From an uncultured Acidobacteriota bacterium (GTDB lineage: Bacteria; Acidobacteriota; Thermoanaerobaculia; Gp7-AA8): a stretch of 32,590 nucleotides of DNA. The DNA lies in assembly GCA_946887105.1 (NCBI GenBank), contig CAMPKJ010000024.1, positions 1-32,590 of the forward strand, given 5' to 3'. A model generated the notes under the pieces. That model saw nothing but the letters and a program-made list of their open reading frames with translations. It did not search any database and was not told where the DNA came from. Positions 1 to 8,337 of the stretch are shown piece by piece. The first letter of the stretch is position 1; each line of letters opens with the position of its first letter. Position numbers and translations under genes: made by a program.

Positions 1-424
1 GGACTTTGCCGTCCTTTCGAAAGCGAACGAGAGCCAACACGACAACGAGCGGGAAGTAGACGATGATTGTGCCGAACGCGAACATCAAAATCGCACGCCA
101 GTCCTCATTGAACATTCGATGCGGTGTCGCGTACAACGATCGCGCATTATCAACCTTCATATATCCGAAGCCGCGCAGCAGCCGATCGCGTGGAGTGTTG
201 ATCTGCGAGTTAACGATTCCGCTGATGAACGGCCTTTCGGCGATGTCTCGTGCCATACGAAGCATTGATGCGGCTCTCGGATGTCCGAAGTCAGCCATGA
301 GTTGAGCCCAGGCACTCGCCCCATATCCCTCGGGTGCAGTAAGCCATTGCCCAACCGAAAGCACCAGTGCGACGACGATCAGGACCACGAACCATAGAAT
401 GAGTCGCTTCATGTACGGGCTCAT
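1..424 (-). CDS. Small two-TM membrane protein, C-terminus beyond window (candidate immunity protein)
   Basis: This reading frame is open from the ATG at 424 to the left edge, so the 3' end is missing. The start overlaps the stop of the RHS gene as ATGA (424-421); a second in-frame ATG lies at 412, just before the first membrane segment. The visible protein of about 141 residues has an N-terminal hydrophobic segment (MKRLILWFVVLIVVALVL), a polar middle, and a second hydrophobic segment near the C-terminal end (AILMFAFGTIIVYFPLVVVL) followed by basic residues. No family is recognised. A small membrane protein translationally coupled behind an RHS protein with a variable C-terminus fits the position of an immunity protein, but that is inferred from context only. 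It could equally be an unrelated membrane protein. Confidence 0.7.
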   Translation of the reverse strand, partial: MSPYMKRLILWFVVLIVVALVLSVGQWLTAPEGYGASAWAQLMADFGHPRAASMLRMARDIAERPFISGIVNSQINTPRDRLLRGFGYMKVDNARSLYATPHRMFNEDWRAILMFAFGTIIVYFPLVVVLALVRFRKDGKV

Positions 425-2355
425 GGCTTCGGAGGATCGTAGTCGCCCGGATTGATGTAGTAGCCGCGGATATCCATGCCCTGTGATGCGCGATAGATGT
501 TCTCCATCGTCACGGCAAACGCTTCGCCGTAAGGCACGAATGGTGTCACTCGTTGATCCATGCTGCCGTAGCGTTTATCCAACCCCGAGATGCCCCACAT
601 GTCCTGTAGCCCGTGACCACCGAGATCATGAGCAAGCGCAGTGTCCATCGCCTGCGTCGCGCCGCCCTCGATGCGCGGGAACATCGCGGGGTTAATCTCC
701 GTCAGTGTCCCTTTCGCGTCGGGTCGCGTGAACGCAGGTGTGGATCGGCCCGCGTTGTCGGAAACGTTTGCGCTGAGCGATAGCGCCGCAGTGCTGCTCG
801 TTGACCGGATCAGGTTCCCGACGATCGCAGCAGCCCCGCCGAGCTTCATGAAGTTCGCAGCCGAGATTCCCTTCAGCGTTACTTGGCCGTTCTTTCCGAG
901 CTGCAAGTACTTCGCGGCGTCTTTGCCGACCCAATCTTTCACGGCTTGATACGCATCGAGCTTCGTGTAGCACTTGTCCGTGCTGTCACTGCACGCGCTC
1001 GCACGGACTTCAAGGAGCTTCCCGGTCGGATCGGTGTTCTTGATCGGATTGTTGGAGACGTACGCGTAGCGATTCCAACGCTGCGGGTCCCTCACAGCCG
1101 CCGACGGAATGATCGGATCGACCGATAAGAAGCGCCCCGATGTCGTCGCGTAATACCGGGCGTGCATGTAGTCGATGAACGAGCTGCTGTCGTTCGGCGC
1201 CGTGTTGTCGAAGTCGCGCTCGTGTCCTGTGAAGCGGAGCGGCTCTTCCCGGTCGTAGCCCTTCGCCTGGTGTTGTCCTATGCTCGTTCGCTCTTCCCCG
1301 AGCGGCAGGAAGTCGTGCTCCGAGACGATCGAGCCGGTCGCGCTCGTGACCAGGCGCGCGCTGCCCAGATGATCGAGGTGATAATGACGGCGCCCCCCCT
1401 CCTCCGCCACGCGCTGCGATCCCAGGAGCATGCCATTGCGATAGACGAAGTCCTCCACCCACAGCCATACCGCGCTCGGATTCGTCGAGGAGCTCCTGTA
1501 CTGGCGCAGCACCTTCCCGTCCGGCCCGCGCAGGCTCCATGCCCACTCCGTCCCCCTCAGTACGCCGATTCGCTCGTCGTTCGCCGTATATACGAACGTC
1601 TCCACGTTCGTGCCATCGAATTCGTAGCTCGTCACCATGTTGAATCCGTCGTAAGTCGCCGACGTCGATCCTCGCGAATACTGATTTCCCGAGCTGTCGT
1701 ATGAGGCGTCGCCGAGCTGATTCGTGGTTCCCGACACCGCCGGCAGGGTGACCGGCTGGCCATTGAGCGCGTAGCTGGTGCGATTCCCGTAAACGTCGTA
1801 GCCGTATTCGTGCGTAGCCGCCGGCGTCACACCGGAGATCTGCGCCCTGGTCAGCCGGTTCACGCCGTCGTATGTGTATGTCCGGTACCCTTGCGTGCCT
1901 GGTGCCGCGGCTGTGCCGATGCCGCTGATGTTGCCCGAGCCATCGTAGGCGTAGTCGCCGGTGGTCCAGGTCTGCTCGGCGTTCGGCTCCACCGGCAGCC
2001 ACCGCCGCTCCATCCTCCGAGGCTCGAGCGTCAGCGGCTCGAGCCGGTCCGGCATCGCCTCATCCGACCCGAGCGTCGCCTTCTCGATGAACCGGATTCC
2101 CGCCCTCCCCCGCAGCGCGTCGATCACTGCCGGTGCAATCGTGATGACCAGACGGCTACCGAGGTCGGCCTCCACAAGGCCGCCCATCGCGGTGATCGCA
2201 GCCGAAGTCTGCTGCGCCGCTCCACGCTCCACGACCACGATGTAGCGCGCCCGTCCCGGTGCGATCTGCTGCTCGACCAGGGCTCGACCGTCCGCGCCAA
2301 AAACCGCGCCTGTGAGCAACAGCGTCGTCAGAAGTCCGAGGATCGTTCCTTTCAT
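421..2355 (-). CDS. Secreted RHS-core protein with variable C-terminal (toxin-like) domain
   Basis: 644 residues. A signal peptide (about 1-20) is followed by a roughly 75-residue segment (ARYIVVVERG ... GIRFIEKA) resembling the inhibitor-I9/subtilisin propeptide fold. Next come a few YD repeats (YAYDGSGNISGIG, YTYDGVNRLTRA). The RHS-associated core spans roughly 325-445, with YHLDHLGSARLVT, ARYYATTSGRFLSVDP and NRYAYVSNNPIKNTDPTGK. After the core is an unrelated tail of about 200 residues, as in polymorphic RHS toxins. The tail contains HDLGGHG (H576, D577, H581) and, about 30 residues on, GEAFAVTMENIYRAS (E611). This resembles zincin-like RHS effector tails, though the spacing is HDxxxH and not HExxH. 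The start overlaps the upstream RHS gene by ATGA and the stop overlaps the next gene the same way. It is much shorter than normal RHS proteins because most of the repeat region is in the upstream gene. Confidence 0.85.
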   Translation of the reverse strand: MKGTILGLLTTLLLTGAVFGADGRALVEQQIAPGRARYIVVVERGAAQQTSAAITAMGGLVEADLGSRLVITIAPAVIDALRGRAGIRFIEKATLGSDEAMPDRLEPLTLEPRRMERRWLPVEPNAEQTWTTGDYAYDGSGNISGIGTAAAPGTQGYRTYTYDGVNRLTRAQISGVTPAATHEYGYDVYGNRTSYALNGQPVTLPAVSGTTNQLGDASYDSSGNQYSRGSTSATYDGFNMVTSYEFDGTNVETFVYTANDERIGVLRGTEWAWSLRGPDGKVLRQYRSSSTNPSAVWLWVEDFVYRNGMLLGSQRVAEEGGRRHYHLDHLGSARLVTSATGSIVSEHDFLPLGEERTSIGQHQAKGYDREEPLRFTGHERDFDNTAPNDSSSFIDYMHARYYATTSGRFLSVDPIIPSAAVRDPQRWNRYAYVSNNPIKNTDPTGKLLEVRASACSDSTDKCYTKLDAYQAVKDWVGKDAAKYLQLGKNGQVTLKGISAANFMKLGGAAAIVGNLIRSTSSTAALSLSANVSDNAGRSTPAFTRPDAKGTLTEINPAMFPRIEGGATQAMDTALAHDLGGHGLQDMWGISGLDKRYGSMDQRVTPFVPYGEAFAVTMENIYRASQGMDIRGYYINPGDYDPPKP

Positions 2356-5300
2356 TGGGCACCTCCCCGGATCTCCGTCTGATGAATCAAGCGGATATCG
2401 TAGTCGGTCAGCGCCGGGTCCGTGTAGCTGATCGCAGCAAACCCGAGCGCCGTGCGCGCGCTGTTCATTGCCGTTCGCAACGACAGGATGTGCTGCGAGA
2501 GCACGTCACCGTCGACCGCCGGAGCCGGCGTGCCCACGGGGAGAATCGCGCTCCAGGTCGTCGCGGCGGACCCGCCCGCGACTCGAACTGCACTCACTGC
2601 GTTCAGCATCTCATCGAGGTGCGAAGCCTGCAGGTCTGTTACGTCCGGAATCAGCGACGTGAAAGCGATCGTCGTCGCCAGGTCGGCGTTGCTCGCTGAA
2701 GACGTCACCGCGCCCGTCGTCGATGCGGCACGTACGCGATACACGTACGTGGTATTCGCGGCGCAGCCGCTGTCGGTTGTGTTGGTGGCCGTTACCTCGC
2801 TCTGAATCGGGATGAACGAGGAACCGTTCGCCTTCCGCTCGAGAACGTAGTGATGCGCGTCGGCGACACCATTCCACGCGATCGTGACCGACGACGTGCT
2901 CGTCGCCATGGCCATGAGACCTGAGGGTGCCGAGAGCGTGCGCACGGTCACGGTAGCCGTGCGGCTCGTTGCGGAACACGAGGCGCTGATCGCCTTGACG
3001 TAGTAGGTCTTCGTCGTCGTCAGCGACGGTGTCGTGTAGCTCGACGACGTCGCGCCGGCGATCGCTACGCCGTTGCTGTCGTACCACTGGTAACTCGTCG
3101 CACCCGTTGCGGAGACGGTCAATGTCGCCGTCTGCTCGGGTCCGATCGATTGGTCCGCGGGGCTCCCTGTAGTGATCGACGGAGGTGTGCAGTTGCTCAC
3201 GGTCACGATTCTGCTCTTCACCGTTTTGCAGTCGTTGTATGCCTCGACGTAGAACGTCTTCGTTCCGTTGATCGGTGGAGTCGTGTAGGTTGCGCCTGTC
3301 TGTCCGCTGATCTTCATTCCGTTGCCCTCAAACCACTGATATCCGGTGGCCCCGCTCGCCGATACGGTCACGGTCGCCGTCGAGTTGACGGCGACTGCCT
3401 GATCGGCAGGACTTCCTGACGTGATTGAAAGGGACCCGCAACTGGACTGACCCGAGAACTCGATCGACTTCGGGCGCAGACCCGTAGCGTCGGGGGTATA
3501 GGTGTCCACGACCGGTCCGCTGTGGTCGATTTCGGACACACCACCGGAGGCCGTGTAGGAGATCGAGTCCGCGAAACCGGAGACACCCTCGAGGAAGCCA
3601 TTCCCGTAGGAAAAGCTGGCGGAGCTCCAGGACGGGGCCCCGCACGAGATGGTGTGGCACGTCGGATAGGTCAAGGTTTGCAGGTTACCCGCATTGTCGT
3701 ACGTCTGGCTCTGGTTGAGCGTCTGGAGGACGACCCCGTCTTTCGTGATCTCGGTGTTCGTACTCATGAGCCGCCCGGCCGTATCGCTGTAGTCGTACGT
3801 CTCCTTCACGACCAGGTTACCGGCGTCGTAGTTGTAGCGCGTCGCAGTTTCGAGCTTTCCGCGAACGTTGTTCTGGCTGCCGTTCTGATCACCGTACGTA
3901 AAGACTTTGCCCGAGCGGAACGCAGACGATGCCGCATCGTAGGTCTGCACCTCGAGCAGTCTCTCCGCGGAGTCGTACGAGAACTCGAGATTCGCCTCGC
4001 TCGTCGCATCGTCCACGACGGACTTCGTCAGCGAGTGGCCGCGCGCATCGTAAGTATAGGAGACGGCGTTGCTCTCGGGGTGATCCTCCGAGACCAGGAA
4101 CCCGCGGTTGTCGTACGTGAATGTACGCTTCTGACCGCACGCGCCGGAGGTGGCCTTCTGGCAGACTTCCGTAAGGTGGCCAGCAGAATCATAGGAGTAC
4201 TGCGTAACGGTTCCGGTCGGCTCCACCACGTCCGTGAGACGGCCGAGGTAGTCATAAATGTATCGAGTGGTCTCAGGCGTTTCCTCGTTCACGCCGGTGG
4301 CGACGTCGTTCGTTCGCCGCTGCTGGCTGGCGCCAAAGTACTCTGTGCTGGTCTCCTTCCCGTCGGGAGACTTGATGACGTTGTTCCGACCGAGGGCGTC
4401 GTACGTGTATTCGGTGTAGCTCGGTGGCGTGAACGCCGCGTCGAAGTCGGGTGACGTCGCGAAATAGGGGACGTACTCCCGGGCAATCCGGCCCATGAAG
4501 TCGTAGGTTCGCTTCACAGTGGTCCATTGGTCATTCGGCATGGCGCTCTTCCGTTGAATGAGCCTGCCCAGGCCGTCGAAGTAGTAACGTTGCTCGGCGA
4601 TGGCGGCCGTCGATTTCGGCGTACCTTCCGGACGTTGCCGAACCGTCACGGAAGGGATCCCGCTCGACGTGGTCGGAATGTCGTACTCGTATTCCGTCCA
4701 CGGCGCGCCCTGAGGATGGACTTCGGTGACGCGACCGAATGTGTCGTACGCGTATGTGGTCGGAATTCCGGCCGTATCGCGACTGGTGCTGATCGCCGAC
4801 GTCAACGGGTATAGATCAACATCATAAGAACTGAATGTGGTGCCGTCGTATTGCGAACGGATCAGTACTCCCGAGTCATATTCGTGTGTAATGCGGTACT
4901 GAGGCCCGGAGATCGAAGTGTTGCAAGTGTCGAATTCCGGCGGCAGCGGGACACCATCGCCGCCATAGTACGATGCGGTGGCCACCTCACCGTTGCCGTT
5001 GGATTCGAACACCGCCAGCAGGTCGTGGGTCGCGTCGATCGTACCTCCGGCAATCGTGCGCCTCCGTTTGAGGAACCCGTTGTTGCTGTCGAAGCAGAAC
5101 TCCGTCTTCGCCGAGGACAGCACGGCGCCGGACGTATTGATCTCCTTCGTCTCCTGATACGAGAAGAGGTTCAGCAGCCATGGCGATGTCGTGGACGGCA
5201 GCGTGTGTGTGCCCGGGAACGTGCCGGCATTCGGGTTGAAATTCGCGGTAGTCCGCCGCGTCGTCGCCGCTCCGAATCCCGCCGTCTCGCTGACGCGATA

Positions 5301-7049
5301 GTGTCCGAGACCGTCGAAGTCATCGTTCGAGACCGTGCTGGTCGTGGTCACCGGTTCATCCGTGTTGGGGTCAATGTCATCGAAGTAGACGGTCTCCATC
5401 TTCTTCAGGCGCGAGTTGTGGTCGAGCGTGGTGATATCCAAAGTGTTTACGTATGCGTCCACTTCGTACTGGACGTACGTGGCCCGAATGGGATCCGTCT
5501 CACACTCCGCGTTGACGGCATCGGTACAAAGATACGTCTCCGTCGACAGGAACAGATCGCCCCTCATTTTCGAGGCGTTGCGGGTGAACGGCAACCCGTA
5601 TTCGACTCGCTTGAAACCGTCGGGCGAATCAGCCATCAGCCTGTTATAGCCAGGCCAGACCGAGTAGTAGCGGACTGTATTCGAAAGGTTGTCGCCCGGA
5701 ATGACGAAGTTCGACAGTTCCGCTCCCGGGGCGAATGCGGAGAAATACCCGGGGCCCTCCTGTTCCGTCGTACACTGATAATATCCGCCCTCCACGCCAC
5801 CGCTTGGACCATTTGTCCCGTAAGTGGTCCGCCCCACTACGGTCCCGTTTGCATTACGCTCTTCGCGTTCCGTAACACCCGGATTTCCTGAGGCAAGCCA
5901 TTCCAAGTACGTCGGACAGTCGTAGCTCGACGGGATCTGGTAAAACCCGTAGTCATATCCGTATGAGCCTTGCGTCGGCAGAGTGATCGATTTGAAGTTC
6001 CCGGTGGCAATTCCTGGATTCGCGCTCGTGCCGAAATATTGAAAGCCGTAAGACGAATCGTCCGGCCGTGTGATGGACATCAGCGCGGGTACCGTTGCCG
6101 TCGCCGGCAGATACAGATACTGATAGCCTTTATCGTAATTCTCGCGGGCGAACGCCGTCTGCGCGTGCAGGAATTCGTAATGCCCAGTACCGGCCGGCGT
6201 CCCAACATAGACGTCGGTGACGGTGGGGCGATTCGTGCCGTCGTAATTCATGTTCTCGAAGCACACGTAAGATGTGCGATTCTTAGTATCGGTGATCTTC
6301 TGAGAAATCGCCGGATACGCGCACGGCCAAGCCGGATCGCCGGTGGCCGATCCATATTGAATGTCGACGCGATTGACATAGTTGCCGGAGGCGTCTTTCA
6401 CCTGGTCGTGCATTTGCGTGAGCTTGTAGTTCGTGAACTCATACGTCACGCCTTCCGCTGTGTCGACAGCCGTACGTTCTGCCACTCCCGTGTCCCGCCA
6501 GCGGAGATAGGTGGCATCGCGCGTATACGATGCGCCGTCCTGAGGATCGCCGTCGTGCAGCGATCCATACATGCCGTGTTGCGCGCCATCAGGCGTCTCC
6601 AGCAAGGTTCGATCGGTATTGGCCTGAAGGTCGCCCGGAAGGATGAAGCGCGCGAACTGCACTCGCCAGCCGAAGCCGGCATTCGCCGTGCCGTCCGGGA
6701 CGGCCTGCATATCCGTCCATACCGTCGTGCATTGGCTCTGCGAGGGCGGATCGCACGGCACTGCAACGGTGATGTACCGCCGAACGTAGTCCCACGTCTT
6801 ACCGTTGTGAATCGCTTTGAATGAGTACGCCAGCGTCGGGGATACCGTATACGTTTCTCCCAGCGGGATGGTGGCGATCACATTTCCGTTGAACGCGTTG
6901 ATGCTGTCGATCGGACCCGCGGCGAAGACTTTATCGGGATCGAAGCCGCGTGCGGCCGCCGGTGGCTGCTGCGCGAATGCTGGAGACGCCGCGGCGGCGA
7001 GGAGCAGAGCGAGCGAGAATCTCTTCATGGTCTTCATCGTTCCCGTCAT
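2352..7049 (-). CDS. Large secreted RHS/YD-repeat protein with two Ig-like and one FN3 domain
   Basis: 1565 residues. A signal peptide (about 1-26, ending SPAFA-QQ) precedes a long N-terminal RHS region. YD repeats run from roughly 750 to 1150, such as YAYDTFGRVTEV, YIYDYLGRLTDVVE and YSYDSAGHLTEVC. There is no RHS-associated core at the end. Instead two tandem Ig-like domains follow (about 1203-1287 and 1288-1367, each with a GYQW or SYQW tryptophan core), then an FN3 domain (about 1368-1460). The last 100 residues (LQASHLDEMLNAVSAVR ... HILSLRTAMNSARTALGF) resemble a C-terminal module I recall from acidobacterial surface proteins. The core domain is encoded by the next gene, so the pair looks like a split RHS system. 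ATGA overlaps join it to both neighbours. In-frame ATGs at 7037 and 7028 are alternative starts. Probably surface-located or secreted; the function is unknown. Confidence 0.88.
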   Translation of the reverse strand: MTGTMKTMKRFSLALLLAAAASPAFAQQPPAAARGFDPDKVFAAGPIDSINAFNGNVIATIPLGETYTVSPTLAYSFKAIHNGKTWDYVRRYITVAVPCDPPSQSQCTTVWTDMQAVPDGTANAGFGWRVQFARFILPGDLQANTDRTLLETPDGAQHGMYGSLHDGDPQDGASYTRDATYLRWRDTGVAERTAVDTAEGVTYEFTNYKLTQMHDQVKDASGNYVNRVDIQYGSATGDPAWPCAYPAISQKITDTKNRTSYVCFENMNYDGTNRPTVTDVYVGTPAGTGHYEFLHAQTAFARENYDKGYQYLYLPATATVPALMSITRPDDSSYGFQYFGTSANPGIATGNFKSITLPTQGSYGYDYGFYQIPSSYDCPTYLEWLASGNPGVTEREERNANGTVVGRTTYGTNGPSGGVEGGYYQCTTEQEGPGYFSAFAPGAELSNFVIPGDNLSNTVRYYSVWPGYNRLMADSPDGFKRVEYGLPFTRNASKMRGDLFLSTETYLCTDAVNAECETDPIRATYVQYEVDAYVNTLDITTLDHNSRLKKMETVYFDDIDPNTDEPVTTTSTVSNDDFDGLGHYRVSETAGFGAATTRRTTANFNPNAGTFPGTHTLPSTTSPWLLNLFSYQETKEINTSGAVLSSAKTEFCFDSNNGFLKRRRTIAGGTIDATHDLLAVFESNGNGEVATASYYGGDGVPLPPEFDTCNTSISGPQYRITHEYDSGVLIRSQYDGTTFSSYDVDLYPLTSAISTSRDTAGIPTTYAYDTFGRVTEVHPQGAPWTEYEYDIPTTSSGIPSVTVRQRPEGTPKSTAAIAEQRYYFDGLGRLIQRKSAMPNDQWTTVKRTYDFMGRIAREYVPYFATSPDFDAAFTPPSYTEYTYDALGRNNVIKSPDGKETSTEYFGASQQRRTNDVATGVNEETPETTRYIYDYLGRLTDVVEPTGTVTQYSYDSAGHLTEVCQKATSGACGQKRTFTYDNRGFLVSEDHPESNAVSYTYDARGHSLTKSVVDDATSEANLEFSYDSAERLLEVQTYDAASSAFRSGKVFTYGDQNGSQNNVRGKLETATRYNYDAGNLVVKETYDYSDTAGRLMSTNTEITKDGVVLQTLNQSQTYDNAGNLQTLTYPTCHTISCGAPSWSSASFSYGNGFLEGVSGFADSISYTASGGVSEIDHSGPVVDTYTPDATGLRPKSIEFSGQSSCGSLSITSGSPADQAVAVNSTATVTVSASGATGYQWFEGNGMKISGQTGATYTTPPINGTKTFYVEAYNDCKTVKSRIVTVSNCTPPSITTGSPADQSIGPEQTATLTVSATGATSYQWYDSNGVAIAGATSSSYTTPSLTTTKTYYVKAISASCSATSRTATVTVRTLSAPSGLMAMATSTSSVTIAWNGVADAHHYVLERKANGSSFIPIQSEVTATNTTDSGCAANTTYVYRVRAASTTGAVTSSASNADLATTIAFTSLIPDVTDLQASHLDEMLNAVSAVRVAGGSAATTWSAILPVGTPAPAVDGDVLSQHILSLRTAMNSARTALGFAAISYTDPALTDYDIRLIHQTEIRGGAQ

Positions 7050-7801
7050 TGCGGAACCCGCGAGGTGAGTACCTCGAGCGAGAACGGATCGATGGCCACC
7101 ACGACGCCTCCCGCCGCGAACGCAGCCGGAGCAGCAGGGCTCCCCTTCCCGGCCCGACGCATCCTGGCCGGGGAGATCGTCACGACGTTATCATCCAAGC
7201 CATCTTCGTCGCGTTTGCTCCCCTGATCGGCCTGCCACCGCCACACGCCCTGTCCTGGATGCACGACCAGGTACTCGAGTGCCTTGTGTTCGATCGCGAG
7301 CGCATCGATCGCGGCACCCGACTTCCGTTTCCAAGCGCCGGGCGGAACACTCGTCATGCGCAGCGTGTAGCCGGACGGCACGCCGGCGCCGATGTCGCCG
7401 TTCCGCTGGTCCACCGCAACCCACACAGACCGCAACGGAATGCCTTCCGGGTATGCAAATGTAACGATGCCATCGTGGTCATCGTCCGAGGCCGTGAGAT
7501 CGACCGTCAACAATGTCGAGTAGAAACCGCGTCCAACCTGCAAACCGCCAAAGAGGTAGACGTCAGTTCCAGGAGAGACACCGCTCGCCACGATCTCTTT
7601 CGCACGAACCTGAACCGCGATTCGACTCTGATCGACAACGGTCAGCGTCGGATTTGCCTGCGCAGCAGTCGCTGGGGATGGGCCTGCCGTTCCTTCGTTC
7701 TTTGGTCGAGGCGCCTCGTCCTCAGCGATCATGTCCGTCTTCGCCATTACAGGAACTGTAAGCGCGAAAACGATGGAGAGAATCAGTTGTCGAGTCTTCA
7801 T
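7046..7801 (-). CDS. Secreted protein of unknown family, first gene of the RHS chain
   Basis: 251 residues. The ATG at 7801 is chosen because it gives a clear signal peptide (MKTRQLILSIVFALTVPVMA) and is preceded by GGAG at a good distance. The frame is open further upstream, but that part is Arg-rich and lacks a signal. No domain is recognised. The mature protein has a beta-rich middle (TLTVVDQSRIAVQVRAKEIV, GVSPGTDVYLFGG), an acidic DDDHDG segment that could bind calcium, and a segment with LEYLVVHPGQGVWRWQ. The stop overlaps the start of the large RHS gene as ATGA, so translation is probably coupled. The role may be to accompany export or assembly of the RHS proteins, but this rests only on gene order. 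Confidence 0.8.
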   Translation of the reverse strand: MKTRQLILSIVFALTVPVMAKTDMIAEDEAPRPKNEGTAGPSPATAAQANPTLTVVDQSRIAVQVRAKEIVASGVSPGTDVYLFGGLQVGRGFYSTLLTVDLTASDDDHDGIVTFAYPEGIPLRSVWVAVDQRNGDIGAGVPSGYTLRMTSVPPGAWKRKSGAAIDALAIEHKALEYLVVHPGQGVWRWQADQGSKRDEDGLDDNVVTISPARMRRAGKGSPAAPAAFAAGGVVVAIDPFSLEVLTSRVPQ

Positions 7802-7847
7802 CGCAAGGCTCCGTTGTGTCGAGTCATCGCAGGCCGCGATTCGGCGG

Positions 7848-8267
7848 TCACTCGGTGGCCGTTTCGCACTCGCCGATCCGCCTGGCCGTATAGACCTGAC
7901 GAATCTCGCCGACGTCATCGTTTTTGATGATCACCACGCCTTCATAGCGATCGCCGCTGTAGGTGAACTCGATATCCGACGTGGCGTTCTTGCGGCCGCA
8001 CTTGATCTGGTATTTCGACTTGTTTCCAGTCAGCGCCCCTGTGACCTGGCAATCGGCGTTCTTCTTGGCTTTCCGGGGCCCCGGATGATCGGCCTGCTCT
8101 TTGGAGATGCAGATCTGTTCGACCATCGTCGGCGTCGCGTCGCTCAGCAGAGTCTTGATGGTCACTTCCCATAGGCCGGGCTCGATCACCGACGGTTGGG
8201 CACCAGCCCTGGTGGTCAGCAGAATCGCAGCGGCGACTGAAAAAAGAAGCACACCTACACGGATCAT
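7848..8267 (-). CDS. DUF3617 family periplasmic/secreted protein
   Basis: 139 residues. The ATG at 8267 is supported by AGGAG eight bases upstream and by a following signal peptide (MIRVGVLLFSVAAAILLTTRAGA). Mature sequence begins QPSVIEPGLWEVTIKT, the characteristic PGLWEVT opening of DUF3617. Conserved cysteines in ICISKEQ, DCQVTG, IKCGRK and GECE are as expected for an exported disulphide-bonded protein. The family is widespread in Gram-negative bacteria and has no firm function. It lies 46 bp upstream of the RHS chain on the same strand, so co-transcription is likely. Confidence 0.85.
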   Translation of the reverse strand: MIRVGVLLFSVAAAILLTTRAGAQPSVIEPGLWEVTIKTLLSDATPTMVEQICISKEQADHPGPRKAKKNADCQVTGALTGNKSKYQIKCGRKNATSDIEFTYSGDRYEGVVIIKNDDVGEIRQVYTARRIGECETATE

Positions 8268-8337
8268 GGTCGTTCTCCTCGTTGAATCTCGAATATTTCG
8301 TCGTTTGAGCGTCTGGCGGTCCTGTCCGAACGCGACG

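Noticed and set aside
607..632. HDLGGH in the RHS tail as a standard HExxH zinc site
   Set aside because: The second histidine is five residues after the first and the Glu is an Asp, so it does not meet the motif; only a zincin-like resemblance is claimed.
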